Positions 7,545 through 15,347 are shown, counted from the stretch's first letter. The stretch is 18,789 bases of DNA from JADCCX01 sp031372765 (GCA_031372765.1 JANMLW010000145.1:1-18789), one strand, 5' to 3'. The notes: generated by a model from the sequence alone, not told the origin. Program-made: numbers and translations.

Positions 7545-8350
7545 AACTTGGGTTCCTGCGTGTCAAAGTCGTACCAGTCCACTTTGACCAATGCGGCAAC
7601 CAGATCATGACGATCCGCAGATTCACCTGTAGCATCAGTCTTTTGAACAAGCAGATCTCCGTTGGCGTCTATGCCGCGTTTAACAGCTTTGTCTTCCGGT
7701 AACCGTGCCAGCCACTCGCGGCCCATCCTGGGGAAGCCGCGCTCCAGCCAGATGTTGACATGGCGCATCAGATGTCGGGAAAAACTCTCGACCAGAGCTG
7801 CGGCGTTGATTTCCTCAAAACCTTCCACCTCCAGTGAGGTGCCCACAGACCATGTGCCCGGCTCCAGCGACACGCCGCTCGCGCTGCTGCGCACAACGGC
7901 GGTCCGCATCATGCCGCCAAACACCAGCCACTCCGGTGCCTGATCTTCTGCCGCACCTTGAGGCCAGGCAATGCGACCGCCGCCAATGAGGCCATGGTCA
8001 AACAGCATGGCATCCGGCCAGTTGAAGTGAATGGGTTTTTCCGGCGGGCAATAGACGGCCAGCGAGTCTGCCATGGCGCACATCCCGGCATAAAGGGCGC
8101 GTCTTGCAGTGGCTAAAGGCTCTTCAGGTTCCAGCACGACGGCAAACTCGACCAGATCAAACCGCTGTACCCAGACCAGTGTGCCAGCGCCCCGCTGCGC
8201 CGCAATCCCTTGCGCATAGGCAAAGGCATCGCCCCCTTCCCGCAACACAATGGCCTCGAACCCCGGTGGCAAGTCCAGCTTAACCGCGCCGTCACCCGCA
8301 CCAAAGATTTCAGGCGCGGCATTGTCGACGGTTTGTAGCGGTCCAGACAC
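7541..8350 (-). CDS. Biotin/lipoate-ligase-like protein (DUF4444-containing)
   Basis: The 269-residue product resembles the biotin/lipoate A/B protein ligase family seen in formate dehydrogenase loci, with a C-terminal DUF4444-like part (about residues 205-269). An LVWVQRFDLVEFAVVLEPEE segment (58-77) and HFNWPDAMLFDHGLIGGGRI (108-127) correspond to the substrate-binding core. The Lys of the canonical biotin-ligase KWPND motif is not present here (it reads FNWPD), and the later Gly-Lys position reads GGGRI. Ligase activity is therefore doubtful. The start chosen is GTG at 8350, with AAGGGACGAG giving spacing of about 7 bases; longer versions would run into the divergent gene. It is the first gene of the minus-strand operon. 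Its target, if any, is unknown. Confidence 0.75.
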   Translation of the reverse strand: MSGPLQTVDNAAPEIFGAGDGAVKLDLPPGFEAIVLREGGDAFAYAQGIAAQRGAGTLVWVQRFDLVEFAVVLEPEEPLATARRALYAGMCAMADSLAVYCPPEKPIHFNWPDAMLFDHGLIGGGRIAWPQGAAEDQAPEWLVFGGMMRTAVVRSSASGVSLEPGTWSVGTSLEVEGFEEINAAALVESFSRHLMRHVNIWLERGFPRMGREWLARLPEDKAVKRGIDANGDLLVQKTDATGESADRHDLVAALVKVDWYDFDTQEPKL

Positions 8351-8431
8351 AGGCTCGTCCCTTGAGTATTCTTGCCAATGCGCTTTATAGACATTCCAAA
8401 GAAGGCGCAAACCGGCGTCTCGGGAAACTCC
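8351..8431. promoter_or_regulatory. Divergent promoter region between the Fe-S protein gene and the fdh operon
   Basis: These 81 bases separate two divergent genes, and both transcripts must start here or inside the flanking 5' ends. On the plus strand TTGAGT (8362-8367) and TATAGA (8386-8391) are 18 bases apart, a plausible weak sigma70-type pair that would leave a leader of about 34 bases. On the minus strand TATAAA is seen at 8384-8389 with TTGCGC 15 bases upstream, which is poor spacing. No clear FNR or other regulator palindrome could be recognised. Confidence 0.45.
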
Positions 8432-10513
8432 ATGGATATGTCCGATACCACCGTTGTGCTGTGTTCCTGCGAGGACACCATGAGTCCTGATGGCAGGACT
8501 GTAGGAAAAGCCTGCGCTGGTGCGAAGATAAAGACAGCCAATCATTTCTGCCGCAGCGAGATTGGTTACTTTGTCGAACTGGCGTCAAAACCCGGTAAAC
8601 TGATGATCGGCTGCACGCAGGAAGCGCCGCTTTTCCAGAATATCGCCGAGGATGAGAAACTTGCAGCGACCTTGTCCTTCGTCAACATCCGCGAGATGGC
8701 TGGCTGGTCAAGCGAAGGCAAGAAGGCTGGACCCAAGACTGCCGCACTGGTCGCTGCCGCTGCCGTACCCATGCCATCTATCGTGCCTGTCACTCTGGAA
8801 AGCCAGGGTGTTACCCTCATTCTTGGGCATGATCAGACCGCCATCGATGTGGCGACCAGATTGTCCGCTCGGCTGGATGTGACCGTTATCCTGACCTCTC
8901 TTGATGGCATCATTCCGCCGCCCAAGGCAGATTTTCCCATTCGCAAGGGCAAGGTCCGCAACGCTTCGGGATGGCTTGGCGCTTTCGAGGTTATGATTGA
9001 TGGCTTTGCCGAACCGGCAGCCTCATCGCGCGCTGCCATGAAAATGGGCGCCGCCCGCAATGGCCTCACCTCCAGTTGTGATGTGCTGATCGACCTGACC
9101 GGCGGGCAGCCGCTGTTTCCGGCCCCTGATCTCAGGGCTGGCTACCTTAGGGCTGATCCCGCTTCACCCGCGGAGGTCGCCCGCATCTTGTTCGAGGCCG
9201 CTGATCTCACGGGCACATACGACAAACCCAAATACATCGATTTCAAACCTGATCTGTGTGCCCACTCCCGCTCGAAGATCACCGGCTGCACCCGCTGTCT
9301 GGATTTGTGTCCCACAGGTGCGATAACACCTGCTGGTGATCATGTGGCGATTTCGGCAGAGATCTGCGCGGGTTGTGGTGCCTGTTCTGCCGCTTGTCCG
9401 ACGGGTGCGGCCAACTACGCCCTGCCCAAGCCCGAGGCGCTGCTGACCAGGTTGCAGGTGCTGCTTTCCACCTATCGTGACGCTGGCGGCAAGGATGCGG
9501 TCATCCTGTTTCACGAGACAAATCATGGCTTTGGCTTGATTGATGCGCTCGCACGGTTTGGCAGTGGCTTGCCAGCCCATATTATTCCCGTCGAGGTCAA
9601 CGCGATAACCCAGGTTGGCATTGAAGCGATTGCCGCAGTGTTTGCCTATGGCGGTGCTGGCGTGCGTTTCATCAGCTGTGCCAGGCCAAAACACGATATC
9701 GATGGCCTGCTCCAGACCATCCGTTTTGGCAACAAGCTGATGGAAACCCAGGGCTTTGGCGCTGCGCCTGTTGGCATCATCGAGACGGATGATCCCGATC
9801 AACTGGCTGCTGCGCTGGCATCCCTCTCACCGGGCAAAACCGCAAAAGCGCCGTCGACTTTCCTGCCCTTGGGCGGCAAGCGTGATATCCTCACTGTGGC
9901 TTTGCGCGAGATGCACAAGGTCGCGCCCGAGCCGGTGGCCGTCATCGCTCTCGACAAAGGTTCGCCCTTTGGCCGCGTCAATCTCAACGCCGAGGGCTGC
10001 ACGCTTTGCCTCTCGTGTGTATCGGCCTGTCCCGTTTCGGCTTTGGGGGACAACCCCGACAAGCCGATGCTGACCTTCGATGAAAGTCTTTGCGTGCAGT
10101 GCGGATTATGCGCTGCAACTTGCCCGGAAAATGTTATCTCACTGGAGCCACGCATCAACTTCGCTGCTTATGGCGCCGCGCCTGTGGTGCTGAAGACCGA
10201 GGAGCCCGCCTGTTGCACCGAATGTGGCAAGGCCTTCGGCGTCAAATCCACCATAGACCGGATCGCCGCCAAGCTGGAAGGCAAGCACTGGATGTTCGCC
10301 GGAGAGCATGTCGACCGCACAAAAATTCTGCGTATGTGCGAGGACTGCCGCGTGGGGGCCATGACCGCGCAGAGCTTTGATCCCTACGGCGCACCCGAAC
10401 GTGCCCCGCCTAAAACCACGGATGATTACCTGCGCGAGCGCGAGGAAATCGAAAAGGCCAGAATGGAAAATAGAGCTGCGGATCACCGGGCAGGGGACAA
10501 CACGAAGCATTGA
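8432..10513 (+). CDS. Large multi-cluster 4Fe-4S protein linked to formate dehydrogenase
   Basis: The 693-residue, probably cytoplasmic protein carries four ferredoxin-type [4Fe-4S] motifs in two pairs. Pair one has C276/C286/C289/C293, with unusual spacing in its first motif, and C312/C315/C318/C322. Pair two has C523/C526/C529/C533 and C554/C557/C560/C564. Extra cysteines occur at the N-terminus (C11, C13, C29, C40, C61) and in a C-terminal CC-x2-C (594-598) plus C-x2-C (636-639), which may bind another metal. The middle (about 350-460) is an alpha/beta domain without recognised cofactor motif; a distant likeness to hydrogenase/heterodisulfide-reductase-associated delta subunits is possible but unproven. 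Such proteins are known beside this FDH type, divergent or co-directional. The ATG at 8432 has GGGA about 6 bases upstream; 8438 and a TTG at 8372 are alternatives. Electron carrier or Fe-S/cofactor assembly roles are both possible. Confidence 0.85.
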   Translation: MDMSDTTVVLCSCEDTMSPDGRTVGKACAGAKIKTANHFCRSEIGYFVELASKPGKLMIGCTQEAPLFQNIAEDEKLAATLSFVNIREMAGWSSEGKKAGPKTAALVAAAAVPMPSIVPVTLESQGVTLILGHDQTAIDVATRLSARLDVTVILTSLDGIIPPPKADFPIRKGKVRNASGWLGAFEVMIDGFAEPAASSRAAMKMGAARNGLTSSCDVLIDLTGGQPLFPAPDLRAGYLRADPASPAEVARILFEAADLTGTYDKPKYIDFKPDLCAHSRSKITGCTRCLDLCPTGAITPAGDHVAISAEICAGCGACSAACPTGAANYALPKPEALLTRLQVLLSTYRDAGGKDAVILFHETNHGFGLIDALARFGSGLPAHIIPVEVNAITQVGIEAIAAVFAYGGAGVRFISCARPKHDIDGLLQTIRFGNKLMETQGFGAAPVGIIETDDPDQLAAALASLSPGKTAKAPSTFLPLGGKRDILTVALREMHKVAPEPVAVIALDKGSPFGRVNLNAEGCTLCLSCVSACPVSALGDNPDKPMLTFDESLCVQCGLCAATCPENVISLEPRINFAAYGAAPVVLKTEEPACCTECGKAFGVKSTIDRIAAKLEGKHWMFAGEHVDRTKILRMCEDCRVGAMTAQSFDPYGAPERAPPKTTDDYLREREEIEKARMENRAADHRAGDNTKH

Positions 10514-10568
10514 GGGTGACAGGGTAAAGCAGCGGCAACGCGATGCACCTTACCAAAATGCCATCGGT

Positions 10569-10955
10569 TCAGGCTTGTCCCGCATCAAGCAAATCCAACC
10601 GCTTCTGCTCAGCCTTGCTGAGGTTTTGCGCTGCCAACCGGTGGCTTTCGCGCAGGTAATCCCGCAAGGTTTCATCATCCATGGATGCATTGCTGGTGCG
10701 CTGTATCCATTTCAGGCCGCGTGACGCCAGATAGGGCGCGGGACGCAATCCCGGTTGCTCTTGCAGCATGTCAAAGCTCATGGGCGAGCATTTGAAGGTG
10801 ACAAACGGGACGGCCCCTTCGCTCCAGCCAGAGACTGCAAAAACCTTGGAGGCTTTTCCTTCTCCTACCTTCCAGACATCAGCACCGCCCCACTGCACAA
10901 CATGGTGGGCATGGGGCAGGGAGGCACAGAAGGTATTGTAGTCATCACGGCTCAT
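10569..10955 (-). CDS. MmcQ/YjbR family protein
   Basis: The 128-residue protein is of the MmcQ/YjbR family, small cytoplasmic proteins with a double-wing fold often annotated as DNA-binding. Typical sequence features are DDYNTFCASLPHAHHVVQWG at the start, VWKVGEGKASKVFAV (27-41), FVTFKCSP (51-58), and LRPAPYLASRGLKWI (70-84). The C-terminus continues with MDDETLRDYLRESHRLAAQN, which looks helical. The ATG at 10955 fits the family start; upstream in-frame sequence runs into a repeat element and is not credible as protein. It has only a weak ribosome-binding site. It lies convergent to the Fe-S protein gene with a 55-base gap and about 156 bases downstream of ruvB. Function in the cell is not established. 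Confidence 0.85.
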   Translation of the reverse strand: MSRDDYNTFCASLPHAHHVVQWGGADVWKVGEGKASKVFAVSGWSEGAVPFVTFKCSPMSFDMLQEQPGLRPAPYLASRGLKWIQRTSNASMDDETLRDYLRESHRLAAQNLSKAEQKRLDLLDAGQA

Positions 10956-11001
10956 GGTTGTGGCTCTCGCTGTTATTCCCGTCGCCAGAGAGCGGGCGTT
11001 C

Positions 11002-11109
11002 CTTGTCATTCCCGACGCCCGATGGGCGAGCGGGAATCCAGTTCTATTATTCAGATAGATCAAAAGAAAGTCTGGATTCCCGCTCCGCTCCGCGGTCGGG
11101 AATGACAAG
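11002..11109. repeat. 108-base inverted-repeat element between ruvB and the yjbR-like gene
   Basis: Outer arms CTTGTCATTCCCGAC (11002-11016) and GTCGGGAATGACAAG (11095-11109) are exact reverse complements. Inner arms GAGCGGGAATCCAG (11028-11041) and CTGGATTCCCGCTC (11072-11085) are also exact. The A+T-rich middle is about 30 bases. A similar half unit, TTATTCCCGTCGCCAGAGAGCGGG, stands at 10973-10996. The GTCATTCCCG...CGGGAATCCAG unit is a well-known dispersed palindromic repeat type in several proteobacterial genomes. The element ends 2 bases before the ruvB stop codon and could act as a terminator or mRNA stabiliser for ruvB. No transposase is encoded. Confidence 0.85.
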
Positions 11110-11111
11110 AG

Positions 11112-12152
11112 TTATTCTTCTTCCACTCCAAACAACCCGAGCTGGCCCGGTTCCCGCTGGGGCTCTGGCAGGCCGAGGTGGCGGAAGGCATGGCCGGTCA
11201 ACATGCGGCCGCGCGGGGTGCGCTGCACGAAGCCCTGCTGCATCAGGTAGGGCTCGATGATTTCCTCGATGGCGTCGCGTCCTTCCGACAGGGAAGCCGC
11301 GATGGTCTCGACGCCCACCGGACCACCGCTGAATTTCTCGGCAATAGTCGTAAGGTATTTCATGTCCATCTGATCAAGGCCCAGCGGATCGACATCCATC
11401 ATGCGCAGCGCCTTGTCGGCAACCTTGCGTGTCACACTGTCAGCCCCGTCGATCAGCGCCACATCGCGCACACGCCGCAGCAGGCGGCCAGCAATGCGCG
11501 GCGTGCCCCGTGAGCGCTTGGCGATCTCGTTGGCGCCCTCATCGGACATCGGCAGACCCATAACGCGCGCGCCGCGTTTCACGATGAATTCCAGTTCCTC
11601 GATGGTATAGAACTGCAAGCGGATGGGAATGCCGAAGCGGTCCCGCAGCGGCGTGGTCAGCAAACCGGCGCGGGTGGTTGCCCCCACCAGCGTGAAGCGC
11701 GGCAGATCGATCTTGACGGAGCGGGCGGCTGGTCCTTCGCCGATAATCAGATCAAGCTGGAAGTCCTCCATGGCGGGGTAGAGTATTTCCTCGACAGCCG
11801 GATTAAGCCGGTGGATTTCGTCGATGAACAGCACGTCGCGCTCTTCCAGATTGGTGAGCTGTGCGGCGAGATCACCCGCTTTGGCAATGACCGGCCCGGA
11901 GGTGGAGCGGAAATTGACGCCTAGTTCCCGCGCGACGATCTGCGCCAATGTGGTCTTGCCAAGTCCCGGCGGACCGACGAACAGCACATGGTCCAGCGCA
12001 TCCGCCCGGCGGCGTGACGCCTCGATGTAAACTGACAGGTTCTCGCGGGCCTGCTGCTGGCCGACAAAATCCGCGAGGATTTGCGGCCTGATGGAGGCTT
12101 CCATCAGGTCTTCCAAGCGGCGTTCACCGGAAATCAGTCTGTCGTCAGTCAC
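11112..12152 (-). CDS. ruvB: Holliday junction branch migration ATPase RuvB
   Basis: RuvB is the AAA+ motor which, with RuvA, drives branch migration of Holliday junctions in recombinational repair. The 346-residue product has Walker A GPPGLGKT (60-67), Walker B LFIDEIH (108-114), sensor 1 GATTRAG (158-163), the DRFG segment (171-174) and RGTPRIAGRLLRRVRD with the sensor 2 arginine (215-230). A winged-helix C-terminal domain follows, with FVQRTPRGRMLT. The GTG at 12152 gives the usual family start MTDDRLIS; an in-frame ATG at 12203 would add 17 atypical residues. No strong ribosome-binding site precedes either. ruvA and ruvC are not next to it here, as the upstream neighbour is a GST-like gene 81 bases away. 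Confidence 0.95.
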   Translation of the reverse strand: MTDDRLISGERRLEDLMEASIRPQILADFVGQQQARENLSVYIEASRRRADALDHVLFVGPPGLGKTTLAQIVARELGVNFRSTSGPVIAKAGDLAAQLTNLEERDVLFIDEIHRLNPAVEEILYPAMEDFQLDLIIGEGPAARSVKIDLPRFTLVGATTRAGLLTTPLRDRFGIPIRLQFYTIEELEFIVKRGARVMGLPMSDEGANEIAKRSRGTPRIAGRLLRRVRDVALIDGADSVTRKVADKALRMMDVDPLGLDQMDMKYLTTIAEKFSGGPVGVETIAASLSEGRDAIEEIIEPYLMQQGFVQRTPRGRMLTGHAFRHLGLPEPQREPGQLGLFGVEEE

Positions 12153-12233
12153 TGTGCATCTGCTTTGGAAGGGCGCTTCTGGCGAATGATTCTGTCCTCG
12201 CACTCTATCCCTACAGCGCAGCGGGTATGGACG

Positions 12234-12857
12234 CTAGGATGCACCGGAACCATTGCCCATGCATGCGAACGGGTGTTGCCATCCTGGCAAGGAACGGATT
12301 CGTTCAAGCCAATCAGACACGTGCGGATAATGACGCATATCAATGCCAACATCATCGCCATACAGAAGATATCCGGCACAGGATATGTCCACAACAGAGA
12401 AAACACCAAGTAGGAAGGGCTTGTCTGCAAGTTCGTCATTCAGACGTCGAAGATCGCTTTTCGCAGTGCTTTCAAACCATGCAATCAATCCGGGGTCACC
12501 TGCGTTTTCAAATTTTCTGTACCACCGAAGGTTTGGATAGGAGCGACCGATACGGTTGGCCTCCCAAAATAGCCAGCTGGTAATTTCATCCCATTGTTTT
12601 TTTGCCCCGACGTCTGACCTTGATCGAAAGCGTACAAGATGAAGCAGGATCGCGTTTGATTGCACAAGCGCCTGATCATCGTGCAGCAGTACGGGCACTT
12701 CACCAAAGAGCGAAACGCGCCTGAAATCATCGGGTCGTTGATCTCTTGGCAAAGAGATATCAACGGCTGAATAGCGATGCTCTATTCCTTCGAGCAGCAT
12801 ATACAATCTGGCCTTGTAGGAATGTCCAGATTGTAAAGCCCCATAAAGATGCATCAT
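12234..12857 (-). CDS. Glutathione S-transferase family protein
   Basis: The 207-residue protein has the two-domain layout of cytosolic glutathione S-transferases. The thioredoxin-like N-domain (1-80) has YGALQSGHSYKARLYMLLEG (residues 5-24), FGEVPVLLHDDQALVQSNAI (51-70) with the cis-proline Val-Pro and a Gln-Ser glutathione-contact pair. The helical C-domain (85-207) contains FLLGVFSVVDISCAGYLLYG, with the conserved N-cap Asp. The start lies only 4 bases after the acyl-CoA ligase stop codon, so co-transcription and coupled translation are likely. An ATG at 12854 is an equal alternative start. Its base composition is visibly more A+T rich than the genes on either side. Substrate cannot be predicted. 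Confidence 0.82.
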   Translation of the reverse strand: MMHLYGALQSGHSYKARLYMLLEGIEHRYSAVDISLPRDQRPDDFRRVSLFGEVPVLLHDDQALVQSNAILLHLVRFRSRSDVGAKKQWDEITSWLFWEANRIGRSYPNLRWYRKFENAGDPGLIAWFESTAKSDLRRLNDELADKPFLLGVFSVVDISCAGYLLYGDDVGIDMRHYPHVSDWLERIRSLPGWQHPFACMGNGSGAS

Positions 12858-12861
12858 GGGC

Positions 12862-14562
12862 TTATGTCGCTGCCTTGCCCATGACCTCGTCGCGCAGCAC
12901 GCGGCGCAACACCTTGCCTACATTGGTCTTGGGCAATTCCGTGCGGAAAACGATTGTCTTCGGGCACTTGTATGCCGTCAGGCTCTCGCGGCAATGCGCC
13001 TTGATGGACTCTTCTGTGACAGAAGGATCCTTCTTGATGACATAGGCCGCTACTGCCTCGCCGGAATGATCATCCGGCAAGCCGATCACCGCCACTTCCA
13101 GCACACCAGGGTGGGCGGAAATGACCTCTTCAACCTCGTTGGGATAGACATTGAAGCCTGATACCAGCACCATGTCCTTCATGCGGTCGACAATCTTGAA
13201 CTGGCCATCGGGCAGCATCACGCCGATGTCGCCGGATTTGAACCAGCCATCGGGGGTCATCGCCTTGGCTGTTTCATCTGGCCGCTGCCAGTAACCTGCC
13301 ATGACCTGGGGGCCGCGAATCCAGATTTCGCCGGGACCGTTGAGACCCACGTCATTGCCGTCGAGATCGACGATTTTGACCTCAGTGGATGGTACAGGCA
13401 TCCCGATGGTGCCGGAAAACTCCTGCAGGGTCAGCGGGTTCACGGTGGCGATAGGGGAGGTTTCCGAGAGGCCGTAGCCCTCGATGATCGGCTTGCCGGT
13501 GCGCTCTTTCCAGCGTTTGGCAACAGGTCCTTGCATTGCCGTGCCGCCAGCGACGGCAAATTGCAGTTTCGAGAAATCGACCTTCTCGATGCCGGGCGCA
13601 TTGAGCAGGGCGTTATAAAGCGTGTTGACGCCTGAAATCATGGTAAAGGGTGAGGATTGTAATGTCTTTATGAAACCCGGAATATCGCGCGGATTGGCGA
13701 TCAGCAGGCAGCAGGCCCCCAGTCGCTGCATATAGATGCAGCAGCAGGTGAGCGCGAAGATGTGATAAAGCGGCAGGGCTGTGACCATCACCGGATCAGC
13801 TTTCGTGCTGTCGAGAAACGGTGTGATCCAGGCATCGGCCTGCAAGACATTGGCGGTGATGTTGCGATGTAACAGCGTGGCGCCCTTGGAAATGCCTGTC
13901 GTGCCGCCGGTGTATTGCAGGAAGGCAACATCATCCGGGGTTATCGTCACGGCTTTTGGCGTTTGACCTGCACCTGCCGCCAATACGGTTTTGAGGTTCT
14001 CGGCACCGGGTAATGAAAAGGCCTTGACCACCTTCCTCACCTTGCGGGCGACAAAATTGATGATTGTGCCCTTGAAGCCCAGGAGATCGCCGGCAGTCGT
14101 GACAACGATTTTTTGCAGTGATTTGAGTTTGGGTTTGGCTTCCTCGACAACATTGGCGAAATTTTCGAGCACGAAGAGCATCTTGGCACCGGAGTCATTC
14201 AACTGATGCTCAAGTTCGCGCGGCGTGTAGAGTGGGTTGACATTTACAACCGTGAATCCGCCGCGGATGACACCGAACATGACGACCGGATAAGCCATGA
14301 CATTGGGCATCATAACGGCAACACGATCACCTTTCTGCAAGCCCTGATTTTGCAACCACACGGTCACAGCCTGGCTGGCTTTTTCGATTTCGGCATAGGT
14401 CAGTTTTTTGCCGAAACTCTCAAACGCCGGGCGGTTGGCATACTTTCGTGCACTGGTGGCCAGGATATCGGCAATGGTACCTGCCGAGGTCGGATCAACT
14501 GTAGCGGGAACCCCGCTGGGGTAATTTGCAAGCCAGAGATGCGTGGTTGATTCAGCAGCCAT
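12862..14562 (-). CDS. fadD: Long-chain fatty acid--CoA ligase (FadD-like)
   Basis: This enzyme activates long-chain fatty acids with ATP and CoA for beta-oxidation or lipid synthesis; it belongs to the ANL adenylate-forming superfamily. In the 566 residues the AMP-binding P-loop YTGGTTGISKGA is at 217-228, the A5 motif GYGLSETSP at 362-370, the FKSGDIG hinge-region motif at 441-447 and VDRMKDMVLVSGFNVYPNEV at 458-477. The catalytic lysine is K550 in PKTNVGKVLRR. The ATG at 14562 is preceded by GGGAGG at 5-base spacing, and two longer in-frame starts lack homology. The GST-like gene follows by 4 bases. A 14-base palindrome lies upstream. The chain-length preference is inferred from family likeness only. 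Confidence 0.92.
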   Translation of the reverse strand: MAAESTTHLWLANYPSGVPATVDPTSAGTIADILATSARKYANRPAFESFGKKLTYAEIEKASQAVTVWLQNQGLQKGDRVAVMMPNVMAYPVVMFGVIRGGFTVVNVNPLYTPRELEHQLNDSGAKMLFVLENFANVVEEAKPKLKSLQKIVVTTAGDLLGFKGTIINFVARKVRKVVKAFSLPGAENLKTVLAAGAGQTPKAVTITPDDVAFLQYTGGTTGISKGATLLHRNITANVLQADAWITPFLDSTKADPVMVTALPLYHIFALTCCCIYMQRLGACCLLIANPRDIPGFIKTLQSSPFTMISGVNTLYNALLNAPGIEKVDFSKLQFAVAGGTAMQGPVAKRWKERTGKPIIEGYGLSETSPIATVNPLTLQEFSGTIGMPVPSTEVKIVDLDGNDVGLNGPGEIWIRGPQVMAGYWQRPDETAKAMTPDGWFKSGDIGVMLPDGQFKIVDRMKDMVLVSGFNVYPNEVEEVISAHPGVLEVAVIGLPDDHSGEAVAAYVIKKDPSVTEESIKAHCRESLTAYKCPKTIVFRTELPKTNVGKVLRRVLRDEVMGKAAT

Positions 14563-14603
14563 AAGGTCCTCCCTTGCGGACGATCTCCCGTCGTCCTGCG
14601 AAA

Positions 14604-14617
14604 GTTTATATATAAAC
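14604..14617. promoter_or_regulatory. A+T-rich palindrome upstream of fadD
   Basis: GTTTATATATAAAC is a perfect 14-base palindrome centred about 48 bases before the fadD ATG. It could contain a minus-strand -10 element (TATATA) and/or an operator for a lipid-responsive repressor. No regulator gene lies beside it. A short hairpin, GACGA-N7-TCGTC (14579-14595), lies between it and the ribosome-binding site. Confidence 0.35.
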
Positions 14618-14751
14618 AAAAGCAATAGACTTCAGAGTGCCATAGGCAAGCGGATATTCAATGGAATAATGGGCATCGGGCTGCAAATGCGCTGTAAACC
14701 ATCCATCCGAGGCCAATGGGTGCAATGGCAACACTCTATGCTGAAGGGGTT

Positions 14752-14828
14752 TGGTAGCAGGAGGCGGATTTGAACCGCCGACCTCCGGGTTATGAATCCG
14801 GCGCTCTCACCAACTGAGCTACCCTGCC
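14752..14828 (-). tRNA. tRNA-Met (CAU), elongator type
   Basis: Read on the minus strand the 77 bases fold as a cloverleaf ending in encoded CCA. The acceptor arm GGCAGGG pairs with TCCTGCT, with G:U at the first and last positions. The D arm has AGCTCAGTTGGTGAGAGC, the anticodon stem-loop is CCGGATTCATAACCCGG with anticodon CAT, and the T arm is GGCGGTTCAAATCCGCC. The G1:U72 pair resembles alphaproteobacterial elongator tRNA-Met; the initiator type would have a C1-A72 mismatch, and the Ile2 type with modified CAU is less likely on these features. No other tRNA lies adjacent. Confidence 0.93.
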
Positions 14829-14859
14829 AAAGGTGCAAAAACGCACATCACATGGGCCG

Positions 14860-14888
14860 GATATGATGGATACATAACAGAGTGTCAA
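14860..14888 (-). promoter_or_regulatory. Promoter of tRNA-Met
   Basis: On the minus strand a perfect -35 box TTGACA (14883-14888) is followed after 17 bases by CATATC (14860-14865), which has a weak match to -10. A start about 7 bases further on would give a leader of roughly 25 bases before the tRNA 5' end. A strong -35 with a loose -10 is usual for alphaproteobacterial tRNA promoters. Confidence 0.6.
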
Positions 14889-15069
14889 GGCATGGCCTGG
14901 ATTACGGACTTTCCAGAAGGTTGCAATTTACGCAGTTTGCACAAGCATGGGTGGAGGGCAGCAAAAGCGCTTCGCAATTAAGCATGCCGAAACTTTTTTT
15001 CGATAAATATGTTGGTGCGACAAGGGGAAAGGGCATGCGGTCCATGCCTCTCATGAGGAGTACAGTAAT

Positions 15070-15243
15070 ATGCGTGGTTTCAAGAATTTTCTGAAAGACG
15101 AGTCCGGCGCGACAGCCATTGAATACGGTCTGATTGCCGCCATTGTTGGTGTCGGCATCATTGCCGCCCTTGGCGGCTTGAAGAATAACCTTAGCACAAC
15201 GTTCTCGAACGTTGGCAGCAGCCTGAAAAAAGCCGCTACGTGA
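15070..15243 (+). CDS. Flp/Fap-type IVb pilin precursor, orphan
   Basis: This 57-residue protein is of the Flp type IVb pilin family that forms tad/cpa adhesive pili. Its short leader MRGFKNFLKDESG ends in the prepilin-peptidase site G13-A14, followed by ATAIEYGLIAAIVGVGIIAA, which has Glu at +5 and the adjacent Tyr diagnostic for Flp pilins. The hydrophobic helix runs to about residue 36, then a short polar tail NNLSTTFSNVGSSLKKAAT. The ribosome-binding site GAGGAG (15055-15060) lies 9 bases before the ATG. No tad/cpa assembly genes, prepilin peptidase or second pilin is nearby, so assembly proteins would have to be encoded elsewhere. The plus-strand orientation also separates it from the flanking minus-strand genes. 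Family assignment is firm; whether it is expressed is unknown. Confidence 0.92.
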   Translation: MRGFKNFLKDESGATAIEYGLIAAIVGVGIIAALGGLKNNLSTTFSNVGSSLKKAAT

Positions 15244-15347
15244 CATTCTGCAATCAGAAGACTGTCTGATGACAATCTGATTGCCGTTTAGGGCGGCTCG
15301 TGTTTCGTTTTCATGCAAACCACTACCCTTGACGATTTTTGATCAAT

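Noticed and set aside
9164..9802. 212-codon open frame on the minus strand opposite the Fe-S protein
   Set aside because: Antisense to a clear ferredoxin-type coding sequence, with no recognisable product.
14543..14773. Small plus-strand frame in the fadD-tRNA gap
   Set aside because: It starts in the fadD gene antisense and runs into the tRNA gene; no credible product or ribosome-binding site.
14902..15318. 138-codon minus-strand frame across the pilin gene
   Set aside because: It overlaps the Flp pilin gene, whose family motif and ribosome-binding site are convincing; the antisense translation has no family features.
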